Positions 11,533 to 20,533 of a stretch of DNA of 64,000 nucleotides are shown one piece after another. The position numbers were made by a program, and so were the translations under genes. This DNA comes from Scilla litardierei. Its lineage: Eukaryota; Streptophyta; Magnoliopsida; Asparagales; Asparagaceae. The stretch lies in NCBI GenBank assembly GCA_030789695.1, contig CM061141.1:276775871-276839870 (forward strand), given 5' to 3'. Within the stretch, counting starts at the first letter, position 1, and every line of letters starts with the position of its first letter. The notes under the pieces were generated by a model. The model had not been told where the DNA came from, did not search any database, and was given only the letters and a program-made list of their open reading frames with translations.

Positions 11533-11562
11533 GCGCTGTTAAAGGTCCATTTTGTAGTAGTG
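11533..11562 (-). repeat. CACTA right terminal inverted repeat
   Basis: Ends TTTTGTAGTAGTG, the inverted copy of the left terminus. The next base (11563) is already inside the truncated LTR of the Tat-type element. Confidence 0.9.
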
Positions 11563-12138
11563 GGAAGGCCAGGACGACGAAGAAAGGGATCGAAACTCAG
11601 GTAACCCACATAGAGGTACTCCATCAACGACCTAGGCTTTCGCCACTCCATTTCCTCCCTCCCCCAATACTCGCGCCGCCTGGGTTGACGTTCCGGCTTC
11701 TTCACAAGCCGGATCTCCCCCACCGAGTATCCTTTCAGATCCTGATCTGACTTAGGCATCGGAGGGGCTTTGGCCGGAACCTAGGTCCGGCCTCCCTGAC
11801 GAGTTTCTTCATCTGTCCAGGAAGAAGACATCCAAGACGCAGAGGCTATCCCTCAGCGTCGGCCGGCCATCACCGACGCAGTCACCAGGAGGACGACTGA
11901 TCAAGCACCGACCCAATCGCAAGACGCCGAGGCTACCCCTCGACGCGGATACAACCGAGGCCGAGCCCGACCCGACCGAGGCTGAGCGTGACTCACCGAG
12001 CCGAGGTTTCCCCTTAGCTCTCCCACGCCGAGTACAAGCGGGCTCGGTGAACCCAAGGGACCCTCAAACCGGCCCCTTGACCACGTTGACCACACATCTG
12101 GCGGTCAACGAGCAGTGGTGAGAAAACACCCGTAAACA
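11563..12138 (+). repeat. Element T 5' LTR, truncated
   Basis: Matches the 3' LTR from about 48729 to 49309 almost base for base (shared landmarks: ACTCAGGTAACCCACATAGA and the terminal CCCGTAAACA). The first about 320 bases of the LTR, including the TATA-like CCTATAAGGG at 48718-48727, are missing and replaced by the CACTA end. Confidence 0.88.
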
Positions 12139-12160
12139 TCTGACGCCGTCTGTGGGAACG
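12139..12160 (+). other. Element T primer-binding site region
   Basis: Directly after the LTR end comes TCTGACGCCGTCTGTGGGAA, resembling the sequence found next to the 5' LTR of many plant Tat-lineage elements and complementary to a tRNA 3' end. The exact tRNA was not determined. Confidence 0.6.
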
Positions 12161-12188
12161 TACTAACACCCAGGTCAAAACCACCAAA

Positions 12189-13802
12189 ATGGAACCCGTC
12201 GGCAACGGCCTGGGGCGCATGCCGCCCATCCCGGAAGAGGGCGCATACCACTCCCCTGTCGAGAACCTGAACGGTCACGCTGCCGGGGAAACCAACGACG
12301 CCCTGCTGGCCACGCAGGGGCAACTCCGAGCCTATGCACATGAGACCAACACCAACATCCAAACTTTAGCCGCGACGATTCAACAGCTCGTCAGCAGCAC
12401 CCCTACCCCCGAAGGTGGGGAGAGGCGGGCCCACCGCCAGGAAGGGGAACGTCGACCCCTTTGCTTCGCCGTGGTCACCGACCATGGAAAAAGAATGCGG
12501 AATACGGAAAGGAAGATCACCAGGCACGGCTTTTCTCCGGCACAGTCTCCCACTCCTATCTCAGTCAGAGAGGGAAACGAGGGGACTCGGAGCAGACGGG
12601 CGACGTCTCCAGGACGGCCTCGTCCGCGCGTCCAAGGTCAAACAAGCGTAGGCGGGATGATCGGCGAACAACAAGCGTCCGGTCTGAACGGAGTGGAGGC
12701 AGCCGACGAACCCACCACCAGGATAGCCGGAAAGAATGTTCGTGCCGATTGAGTCCGACACCCAAGCTGGCGAAGACCTGGGAGGAGGTCAGGCTCCCAC
12801 CAGCCCCCCCCCCCCCCCCCCCCCCCCCCCCCGTTGCAGCCGAACGACAAGGAGGCGGGCGAGGGGGAGCGGCCCGGGTGCATCAACGGAGAACGATGCC
12901 CCCTGACCCGGAGGATAACTGAGGCACGAATACCCTCAAACTTCAAGGTACTGACGCTGGAGAAGTACAACGGCGTCAGCGACCCCGCGGATCATGTGAT
13001 GGACTACGAGGCAGTCATGGCGTTCCAAGGAGCCGATGACACCCTGCTCTGCAGGGGCTTCTACTCCACCGTACGAGGAGCCGCCCGGACCTGGTACCTC
13101 AGCCTGCCCGGTCGGTCGATAGACAACTTCGACGAGCTCACCCAGCTGTTCTGCAAGCAATTTATGGCCGGGCGGCAGGTAAAGCCTGACTCGGAACACT
13201 TATTCAATGTGGTGCAGGGACCGGCCGAATCTCTGAGGCACTTCATGTGTCGCTTCAATGTGGAGCGATTGAGCGTGGATAGCTGTCCTGAATTGGTTGT
13301 GAAGGCGGCCTTGAAGAAAGGCCTTCGACACAGGGGCTTGAAGAAGTCGCTACACAGCGACCCGCCGAAGGACCTCGCCGGAATTATGGCCCGAGCGGAA
13401 CGCTTCATGCTGACAGAAGAGGCATTGGCCGAGGATGAGGGAAAGACCAGACGCGAGACCAAGCGCGGTGAGAAGGAGCACCGCAGCACGGAGGAGCATC
13501 GATTGGAGAAGAGTGCTAGAGGAAGATCACGGAGGGAAGAGCCCCGGCACTCCTCGGTGACCAACGCCCCGAACGTGATCCTAGCGCAAGCCCAGAAGAA
13601 GGGACACGCGGGCCGACCTCCCCGAAGAATGAGGAAAGGGGGGAGGGATGAAGAGAAATACTGCAAGTACCACGAGGATAACGGCCACGATACCGACGAC
13701 TGTTGGCACTTGAAGAAAGACATCGAGAAGCTGGTGAGCCGGGGGCACCTGAAGAACTCTGCCAACGACCCCACCTCGGGGGAAGGAACGTCCAAACATT
13801 AG
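12189..13802 (+). pseudogene. gag: Element T Gag (Tat lineage), disrupted
   Basis: The frame opens at ATG 12189 (MEPVGNGLGRMPPIPEEG), 50 bases after the LTR, and stops at 12750. Between 12750 and 12833 the reading shifts through a run of 29 C residues, and the same frame resumes at 12834 as a 322-codon ORF. The resumed part holds the retrotransposon Gag capsid region (LEKYNGVSDPADHV, YSTVRGAARTWYLSL, FDELTQLFCKQFM, LRHFMCRFN). It also has the Tat-type metal-binding motif CKYHEDNGHDTDDCWHLKK near the C-terminus (about 13662-13720). Gag forms the cytoplasmic particle that packages element RNA. The break sits at the poly-C tract, so slippage or an assembly error there is possible. No pol follows. 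Confidence 0.8.
12804..12832. repeat. Poly-C tract (29 C)
   Basis: An uninterrupted run inside the gag region, in a proline-rich linker when read in frame. Its length determines whether the two gag halves are in frame. Such runs are prone to slippage and miscalled length. Confidence 0.9.
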
Positions 13803-14091
13803 GACAGGGGAAAAGGGGTGAACGTGGTCCAGACGGTCACGCGTATCATCGAGTGAGGAGATAGAGTCAATAGCCACCGCTCCACCAGGGGAGGGCTACC
13901 CTGCCAGAACCTCCCCTGTGTCTTGTAGCCTTTTTCCTTTCTTCCATTACTCCAAATGTATTGTCTCACGAAAATGAAGACATACAATGTCAGTGCAAAT
14001 TCTATCACCAGTTTCTCAACAGACGATTTAGGGTGCGAAGGAGGATTCGATCAAGGTAAACCGCGGTCCGACTAATATGGACCATATCCTT
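13803..14091. other. Element T spacer after gag
   Basis: Non-coding stretch between the gag stop and the tandem repeats, where pol would begin in an autonomous relative. Nothing else is recognised. Confidence 0.4.
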
Positions 14092-15120
14092 CGTCGGCCG
14101 TAAGCCGAGGGGCAACTCACCTCGCCACCGAACGAATCTCCTTCGTCGGCCGTAAGCCGAGGGGCAACTCCCCTCGCCACCGAACGAACTTCTCTCGTCG
14201 GCCGTAAGCCGAGGGGCAACTCCCCTCGCCACCGAACGAACCTCTCTCGTCGGCCGCAAGCCGAGGGGCAACTCCCCTCGCCACTGAACGAACTTCTCTC
14301 GTCGGCCGCAAGCCAAGGGGCAACCACCCTCGCCACCGAACGAACTTCTCTCGTCGGCCGTAAGCCGAGGGGCAACTATCCTCGCCACCGAATGAACCTC
14401 TCTCGTCGGCCGTAAGCCGAGGGGCAACTCCACTCGCCACCGAACGAGTCTCCTTCGCCGGTCGTAAGCCGAGGGGTACTCATCCCCGCAGACCGAGAGA
14501 ACCGCCCACTCATAAAGTTGGGGGCAACTCCCCTCATCACCAAACGGGTCTCCTTCGCCGGTCGTAAGCCGAGGGGTACTCATCCCCACAGACCGAGCGA
14601 ACCGCCCACTCATAAAGTTGGGGACAACTCCCTCAGCCGAAAAGCGTGACCGTCGGCCGTAAGCCGAGGGGCCACTCCCCTCGCCACCGAGCGAAGCACC
14701 CGCTCATGAGGTTGGGGGCAACCCCCCTGGCCGATGAACACGACGCCCGGTCGTGAGCCGAGGGGAACCTACCCACGCAGACTGAGCAAACCGCCCACTT
14801 ACAAGGCAGGAGGCAACTCCTCCCGTCGAGGAGCGCGACTGTCAGTCCTGAGCCGAGGGGGACTTACCCCCGCAGACTGAGCAGACCACCCACTTACAAG
14901 GCAGGAGACAACTCCCCCCGCTGAGGAGTGCGACTGCCAGTCCTGAGCCAAGGGGGACTTACCCCCGCAGACCGAGCAGAACACCCACTCCTAAAAGTTG
15001 GGGGCAATTCCTCCTGCCGACGAGCATGACCGCCGGCCGGAAGCCTCGGGATGACCTCCCTCGACCTACCTACTCGCTTGATGAGGGTAATCACCCCGGC
15101 AAACAGACTCACCCCGAGCC
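14092..15120. repeat. Element T tandem repeat array with palindromic units
   Basis: From 14092 to about 14460 there are near-identical 52-base units (starts at 14092, 14144, 14196 and so on). Each contains CGAGGGG-CAACT-CCCCTCG, a 7-base inverted repeat. After that, longer diverged units with the same GTAAGCCGAGGGG core continue to about 15120. Tandem arrays near the 3' untranslated region are a known property of Tat-lineage elements and can seed satellites. The minus-strand frames across here (14005-14613 and shorter ones) are repeat read-through. Confidence 0.88.
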
Positions 15121-15463
15121 GGACAAGCTCAGGACAACACCCCTAGACGAGGACGACGACGTCTGCTTGACCTAGGAACAATAAAGGCTATTCCAAAGGG
15201 GGAAACCCCCGAAAAAAGAGACCAGTGGTACGAGAAAAAACTAGAAGATATCATTTTCATTAATGGTATAGGTTACTTATCGCTCGACAACATCCTCACA
15301 AGCACTGTTGTTGACAACAAAATTTGTTACCCAAGAAAGGAGACATGATACAAAGGCTTTGTAAGGGTCCAGAGCGCAAGAGACAGCGTCGCCAGGAGTC
15401 CGAAGCACCGTTGATGACAACAAAATTTGTCACCCAAGAAAGGGGACTGGATACGGAGGCTCT
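15121..15463. other. Element T spacer with a roughly 100-base direct duplication
   Basis: GACAACAAAATTTGTYACCC occurs twice (about 15313 and 15416), with similar downstream sequence, giving two imperfect tandem copies of about 100 bases. The stretch would be the 3' untranslated part of the opposite-strand gene; ATCATTTTCATTAATG (about 15248) could hold its poly(A) signal. Confidence 0.45.
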
Positions 15464-16005
15464 TCAGGGGTCCGGGGCGCGGGAGATAGCGTCATCCGGT
15501 GCCTTGCCTTGCTCCGAGCCTTGGGGCTTGGCCTGCCCCGGAGGAGGAAGGATCGGCTCCCGAGCGATCTCCGCGAATTGCCGAAACGACTCCCTGATGA
15601 CCTCCACCATGCAAGGGGAAAGGAGGTCCTCGTAAGTCCCGAAGACTTCATTCAGGACCGACGCGATCTTCGGCTTAATGACCGTGTCGACGCCCTTCTC
15701 GGCTTCCTCGGTGAAGCGGAGCCTCCGACGCAGCTCGGCGAGCTGGCCCCAAAGCTCCTTCCTCTCCTGCCGGAACTTCTCCTCCGCTTCTCGGCTCAAG
15801 TCATGGACATCCTCAAGCTTTCGCTTGAGATCATGAACTTGAGTCTCGAGTTCGTCGGCACGACGGCACTGCTGCCGAGCCTCCATGCGGGCACCCTGAG
15901 GGCCACATCAGCTTCCCTGGCCCGGGCACGTTCTCGACTTAGAGAATCCTCGAGGCTTCTCAACTGGGTCGCCCGGCGCTACGCCTCAAGAGCCATCGCG
16001 GTGGC
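15464..16005 (-). pseudogene. Opposite-strand gene of element T, last exon (coiled-coil)
   Basis: The minus-strand reading after an acceptor-like TATCTGCAG (16006 side) gives a glutamate/arginine-rich region. From 15886 to 15464 a 140-codon frame is open. It has heptad-like charged stretches (DELETQVHDLKRKLEDVHDL, then REAEEKFRQERKELWGQ) typical of a coiled coil, and ends in a proline-rich tail and stop. The beginning of the exon (16005-15887) has an in-frame TAG and needs one frame change to join the 140-codon frame. Together with 16086-16329, 46770-47164 and 47228-48043 it forms a multi-exon gene transcribed against the retroelement. Plant Tat/Grande-type elements are known to carry such opposite-strand ORFs; their function is not known to me. 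Confidence 0.6.
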
Positions 16006-16085
16006 CTGCAGATAAAAGGAAGGTGGGTTATACCGAGGGAGACCGATAGACGGAAAAACCATCAGAAGGGGGCAGGAATCCAAAC
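16006..16085 (-). other. Predicted intron of the opposite-strand gene
   Basis: On the minus strand the 80 bases begin GTTTGGATTCC after CGACAG and end TTTTATCTGCAG. GT and AG borders, a pyrimidine-rich end and the join of two open regions support an intron. Confidence 0.5.
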
Positions 16086-16329
16086 CTGTCGAAGATGACT
16101 GACCAGAGAATCCGACAGTACATCCACGGGGGACAACTCCAAAAAGGAACGGTCCCCCGGGGGCACGGTGTCTGCCGCCGGTCGGTCCACCAGGGCCAAG
16201 TCGAGACCTGGAACCGAACCCCCGAGAGGATCAGCGAGGCCCGCTGAGGTGCCCGGCAGAACGCAGACAGCCCCCGAGACCGAGGGGATAGCCGAGGGAG
16301 TATCGGCGGCGTGGGCAGCGACGGCAGTC
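16086..16329 (-). pseudogene. Opposite-strand gene of element T, middle exon (downstream half)
   Basis: Minus-strand reading from the S1 insertion point: alanine/valine/proline-rich (AVAAHAADTPSAIPSVSG, then SLVSHLRQ at the donor). It is the continuation of 46770-47164, split by copia element S1. The original exon can be inferred by removing S1 and one copy of CAGTC. No domain is recognised in this half. Confidence 0.5.
16325..16329. repeat. Target-site duplication of S1 (left copy)
   Basis: CAGTC, repeated at 46770-46774 directly after the S1 3' LTR. Confidence 0.9.
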
Positions 16330-16755
16330 TGTTGGATATTGGACTTCCGGATTTGGTTTTGGATGATGAACAAACATAAATATAACGTGAACTAACACTT
16401 TGTGAGCGCAGTTATGGAGATCGTCGCCAAATTCATTTGAATATCAATTACGACGTCTTAAGACTTATCAAAGCACATGATCGTATGACTAAAGCTTCGT
16501 TGAAGCTTATGGACCAATTTAGAAGTCATGAAGATTCGTTTGAAGCTATTAAAGACGGTATCGTCAAGTTTAATTTATTGTCTTTAAGCTTCTTTCGTAG
16601 AATGTTAAGCCTTGAGTAGGTCTTACGATTTAATTCTTCATAACGCTCATATCTTAGCTCTAGGATCTTAGTAGAAGTCCATACAATCCTTCCCGAAGCA
16701 TCGCGCTTCGTTTCACGACTTCTTGTGCATGTTAGTTGGTTCAAGAAGAAGAACT

Positions 16756-17400
16756 GACCGACTAGATGGTGATCTAGTCGGTCGGCAAAGCTTCTTGGAC
16801 CGACTAGTTCTTCTCAGTCATTTCCAAGCTCTTTACTGTTTACAGTTAGTCGGTCTAAGTTGACTCACCGACCGACTAGTTTGTGAACTAGTCGGTCAGT
16901 GATGCTTCTGTGACCGACTAGTTGAGCTTTCCCTGTTCATGCACATTTGAGCCTAAGCTACAGTTTATCTTTAGTCGGTCTGTGTTCATTTATCGACCGA
17001 CTAGTTGATGAACTAGTCGGTCAACTTTCCTTCTTGGACCGACTAGTTTAGTTTACTGTACATGCCAAATTTTTCACCATACTTACTGTTTATTGTTAGT
17101 CGGTCTATGTTCATTTGGTGACCGACTAGTTGGTGAATTAGTCGGTCAACATTTGTTCTTGGACCGACTAAGTCTCTTTTAGCTCAGACTTCAGTTTTAT
17201 CTGTTAGTCGGTCTACGTTGAGTAACCGACCGACTAGTTGTGAAACTAGTCGGTCAGCTACTCTTCTTGGACCGACTAGTTCCATTTGCCTGTAATTTGA
17301 TCTTTTCTCTGTTCACTCATTAGTCGGTATAAGTTAATTGACTGACCGACTAGTTGATGAACTAGTCGGTCGGTGGTTGTTCTTTGACCGACTAGTTGGG
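16756..17400. repeat. S1 U3 palindrome array (GACCGACTAG / CTAGTCGGTC)
   Basis: About 23 copies of the 10-mer GACCGACTAG or its complement. They are arranged in about six modules of 105-122 bases: TTAGTCGGTC, a gap, then a hairpin GACCGACTAG-(7-9 nt)-CTAGTCGGTC, then a lone GGACCGACTAG. The spacers differ between modules while the 10-mers hardly do, pointing to selection or repeated conversion of the motif. The array lies just upstream of the TATA box, where LTR enhancers sit. Direct counting supports the pattern; a binding-site role is inference. Confidence 0.88.
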
Positions 17401-17460
17401 TTCAGAAAAGAGCCGTTGGAGCATTTAATGACTCGAATTTCTTTCTCTCTCTCCTCTATC

Positions 17461-17469
17461 CTATATATA
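17461..17469 (+). promoter_or_regulatory. S1 5' LTR TATA box
   Basis: CTATATATA, about 60 bases after the last palindrome. The same box is present in the 3' LTR (about 46026). It is the likely promoter for the genomic RNA. Confidence 0.7.
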
Positions 17470-18205
17470 CTTGATGGGCTGCATTCATTGCTGCCAAGGC
17501 TGATATTATTGCAAGTTTAGAGATCAAGAGAAATCATTCCAAGCTCATTCAAAAGCTCATTCATTCCATTCAATAATCTCTCCTAACTCTTACTTCCAAA
17601 GAGAGATTCATTGAGTGTGAAGCCTTCCAAGCCAAGTGCTTGATTCTAGGTCACCAACATCCCCAAAGCTCTCCTTCGCTGATCTACATCTTGGAGCTAG
17701 GGTTTGGTGCCACTTCTTCCCCAAAATCATCCTTGCCCTAATTCGTAAGCAATACTCAAGGCATAGGTATTTTGTTCGGTAAGAAGTTTTCTTATTTCAT
17801 TTTATATTTGATTTGTAAGTTTCAATCTCGGTTGTGAGAGTGTGGTTGTGATCCCGGGTTGTGGGAGTCACAAATTACATTTTGTATGATTTGCCTTGTG
17901 GAGGTTTTTCACAAGTATTTCATAGTGGAAATCTTGAGTTAGGGTTTCTAACTCAAGTATCCGGAGGGGATCCGGGTGGTTGGGACGTAGGATCACCGGG
18001 AACAAGTCGGAGAGACTTGGGTGGATTCGAACCCAGTAACATCTCTTGTTTGCATTGTTAATTTTGTTGTTGTCTTCAATTTAAGCTTCCGCAAATTGAT
18101 TTGGTAGTTGTTTGCATTATAATTAGGAATTATACTCCTTGTTATTTTTAAAGTACTATTCACCCCCCTCTAGTACTTGTACAGTAGCTTGTAGGGCATT
18201 ACATT

Positions 18206-18218
18206 TGGTATCAGAGCC
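18206..18218 (+). other. S1 primer-binding site (initiator-Met tRNA)
   Basis: TGGTATCAGAGCC, complementary to the 3' end of plant initiator-methionine tRNA, starts two bases after the LTR end, as in most copia elements. Confidence 0.92.
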
Positions 18219-18230
18219 AGATACTTAGCT

Positions 18231-20480
18231 ATGTCTGCCAACGACAACAAGACCGTGCGTCCACCTTCCGACTATGGCACCTTCAGGAACCGTGAAGGAG
18301 CATCTTCGGTGATGGAAGGACATTCCTCAAAGAGGCCTCCATTCTTCAACGGTACCAACTACGGGTACTGAAAATGCCGGATGGAAACTTTCCTCCGGAG
18401 TGCATCTCTATGGAGGACCACGATGAAGGAATACGTCGAGCCCGAAGAAGAAGACTTTGAGAAATGGACAACCGCGGAGGTCGCCGCGGAGGTAAGCAAT
18501 GCCAAGGCAATGAACGCCTTGCAATGCGCATTGGAGCCCGAGGACTTCAATAAGATATGCACATGTAAGAGTGCATATCAAATCTGGAACTCTCTCCTCA
18601 TTCTACATGAAGGGACGAGTAGGGTAAGAGACTCTAAACTCGTAGTTGTTAACAAAGATTACGAAATTTTTCATATGCAACAGGGCGAGAAGATGAAGGA
18701 GTATTACGATCGCTTCATCGACATCATAAACGAGTTAGAGGCTCTCGGCAAATCCTACACCCAAAAGGAGAAGTGTTCGAAGCTTATCGAAGGACTTCCT
18801 TCTTCGTGGGAAAAGCGTACCTTCACCATCGAGGAAGGTAATGACATGAATAAGTACACCGTAGTTCAACTAATGGGTACTTTAATGTCATACGAGGTAC
18901 GCAAGGATAGCAAGCTAAAATTGCAGGAAAAGATGAAGTCCTACCTAAAGCAAGACGAGCCAAAGAAGAAGGCTATTACTTTCAAGGCCGCTCCATCCAC
19001 ATCCACATCAACCGATGATGAAGACTCGGAAAACGAGTTGGACTTGGAGTCCATGGCACTCATGGCCAAGAAGTTCAACCGTTTCTTCCGAAAAGGTAAC
19101 TATAAGAACAAAGCTAAATTTGGTTCTTCTAACGCCTCTTCCTCTCCTTTGTGTTTCAAGTGCAATAAGCCAGGACACATGAAAGCGGAGTGTCCTCTCA
19201 ACAAGCAAAAGGAGAAGTGGAAGGCGCCTAAATTCGATAAGTCCAAGAAGTAAAAGAAAGGAAACAAAAAGGGACTTGTTGGAGCAACATTCACCGACTC
19301 CGAGGATTCCTCAAGCGGAGAGTCGGACGATGAGCAAGTGGAGCAAGCACACATGTGCTTCATGGCAAGAGAGGAGCATGATCAAGGATCCTCCTCTTCC
19401 GATGATAGTGACGACGAAGGCGATGAGGTAACTATGGATGACCTTAGGAATGCAAATTCTCAATTATGGTCTAAATACACTAAATTAGTAAATAAATATG
19501 CTAAAGTAAAAGATGACCTAGCTAGCATTCAAACCTCGCCTAAGACTATCATCACCAACAACGACACCGTTGTTGAAGAGTTAAGAAATGAGATTGTTAA
19601 TCTCCAATCTAAACTTGAACATGTTTGCATTGAAGATCCGGAAGAACATAAGATAGCGGATTTAACTTCTCAAAACTCGACTTTGAGTATTGAGAATAAG
19701 AATCATAAATCTCGTGTTTATGTGCTCACATCGCAAGTATCCAACTTGGATACTTCTATGCGTTCTCTCAAAGAGAAATATGAGAACACATTAGGCCGAA
19801 TTAATAAATTCAATAAGGGTAAGGACCATTTGGATAAAATCCTAAGTGACTTACTTCCGGCCAATCACCACATTGGTTTGGGGTATACGATGGGATGTTC
19901 ATCCAAATTGGCCACTACTTTTGTTAGGCCAACTTCCGGTGACTCTACGAGTGGTAGCAAACACTCTATTGATAGTTCATCTACTAATGGTGCTTCCACC
20001 TCGTCCACACCCTCTTTCGGAAAGAAACACACTTTGGGTGGACCTCCAAAGAAGGGACATGCTTATATGTACACCAATACCATGCCACGTAGGAACACAC
20101 GTCCTACTCCACCGTCTCACACATATGATGATTTTTATGCAACACATTCTCGGGCACGTGCACACCATGTGAGACACCCTCACGCACGTGTTCCCTCACA
20201 AGCATATGTTCACCCACCTCATCATATGAATAATTCTCGTCGTGCACCATTCCATCATGTTCCTTATGCCTATCCACAACATGCATCACGTAGAAATCAA
20301 CGTCGCATGCATGCACCCAATAGGATGAGGGCTCCCAAGATTTTCACTATTTGGAGCCCAAAGGACACAAGCATGGATGAAAAACAAGTGTATATGAATG
20401 CTTATTTTTCGGATGTTGTGCATAGTAGGAATTATGTGGGGAAGTCTAAGTCCAATTGGACTTGGCTTCCAAAGGTCTAA
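18231..20480 (+). pseudogene. gag: S1 Gag, two premature stops
   Basis: The frame begins at ATG 18231 (MSANDNKTVRPPSDYG), 13 bases after the primer site, and ends at TAA 20478-20480. It is interrupted by TGA at 18369 (where relatives have Trp) and TAA at 19251. Domains: N-terminal capsid region of the UBN2/copia Gag type (EDFNKICTCKSAYQIWNSL, then YDRFIDIINELEALGKSY, then KLIEGLPSSWEKRTFTIEE), an acidic linker, and one CCHC zinc knuckle, CFKCNKPGHMKAEC (about 19150-19191). A long C-terminal extension has a coiled-coil stretch and a His/Arg/Pro-rich tail ending WTWLPKV. The long tail is typical of SIRE-type Gag and is matched in S3. Gag builds the virus-like particle in the cytoplasm. The copy is inactive as it stands. 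Confidence 0.85.
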
Positions 20481-20533
20481 TCTTTTGGACCCAATGACCT
20501 TGGGTACCATGATATGAAATTCTCTATCTTTAG
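20475..20533 (+). other. S1 gag-pol junction spacer with splice-like ends
   Basis: These 59 bases begin GTCTAATC (holding the gag stop) and end CTATCTTTAG. Beyond them the pol frame is open without a stop. S3 has a 60-base spacer at the same place ending TTATATAG followed by GTACCCAAG. See the finding on this junction. Confidence 0.45.

Larger units (their letters stand above)
3212..11562 (+). mobile_element. CACTA (En/Spm-type) transposon carrying captured gene fragments
   Basis: The left end reads CACTACTACAAAA and the right end reads its reverse complement (TTTTGTAGTAGTG). Over 30 bases the two ends match at about 26 positions. Each end is followed inward by several hundred bases of subterminal repeats built on AGCGCTT/AAGCGCT hairpins, the usual binding-site architecture of CACTA elements. 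The 7.4-kb interior has no transposase (TnpD-like) ORF; it holds a WNK kinase fragment and a PPR fragment, both plus strand. It is therefore a non-autonomous, gene-capturing (Pack-CACTA-like) element. CACTA elements normally make 3-bp target duplications, but the flanks here are ACT on the left and GGA on the right. The right flank is also a truncated LTR of another element, so the two ends probably do not come from one simple insertion. Confidence 0.88.
11563..16329 (+). mobile_element. Tat-type gypsy element T, left part (gag-only, non-autonomous)
   Basis: Left segment of a long retroelement that resumes at 46775 and ends at 49309. It contains a 5'-truncated LTR, a leader, a Gag ORF with the CxxH...C type motif of the Tat lineage, a GC-rich tandem-repeat zone and the 3' exons of an ORF on the opposite strand. 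There is no protease, RT, RNase H or integrase in either segment, so the element would depend on an autonomous relative. The break at 16329/46770 carries the CAGTC target duplication of copia element S1. Confidence 0.82.
16330..18203 (+). repeat. S1 5' LTR
   Basis: Starts TGTTGG, ends CATTACA. It contains a palindrome array (16756-17400), then a TATA box (17461), then the transcribed U5 part. Open frames inside (16437-16619, 17338-17520, 17861-18061) recur in the 3' LTR and are not genes. Confidence 0.92.

Noticed and set aside
12638..12970. Minus-strand ORF with a poly-glycine stretch
   Set aside because: Complement of the poly-C run and gag; shadow of the real coding strand.
14005..14613. 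202-codon minus-strand ORF with repeated RPTREVRSVARG units
   Set aside because: Read-through of the 52-base tandem array in element T; several overlapping frames give similar peptides.
16756..17400. Regularly spaced palindromic repeats resembling a CRISPR array
   Set aside because: Spacers are not of uniform length, repeats are 10-mers in both orientations, there are no cas genes, and the sequence lies in an LTR of a plant retroelement.
18206..18218. tRNA-like sequence (TGGTATCAGAGCC), also at 35213
   Set aside because: These are primer-binding sites complementary to the tRNA 3' end; no tRNA gene body is present.
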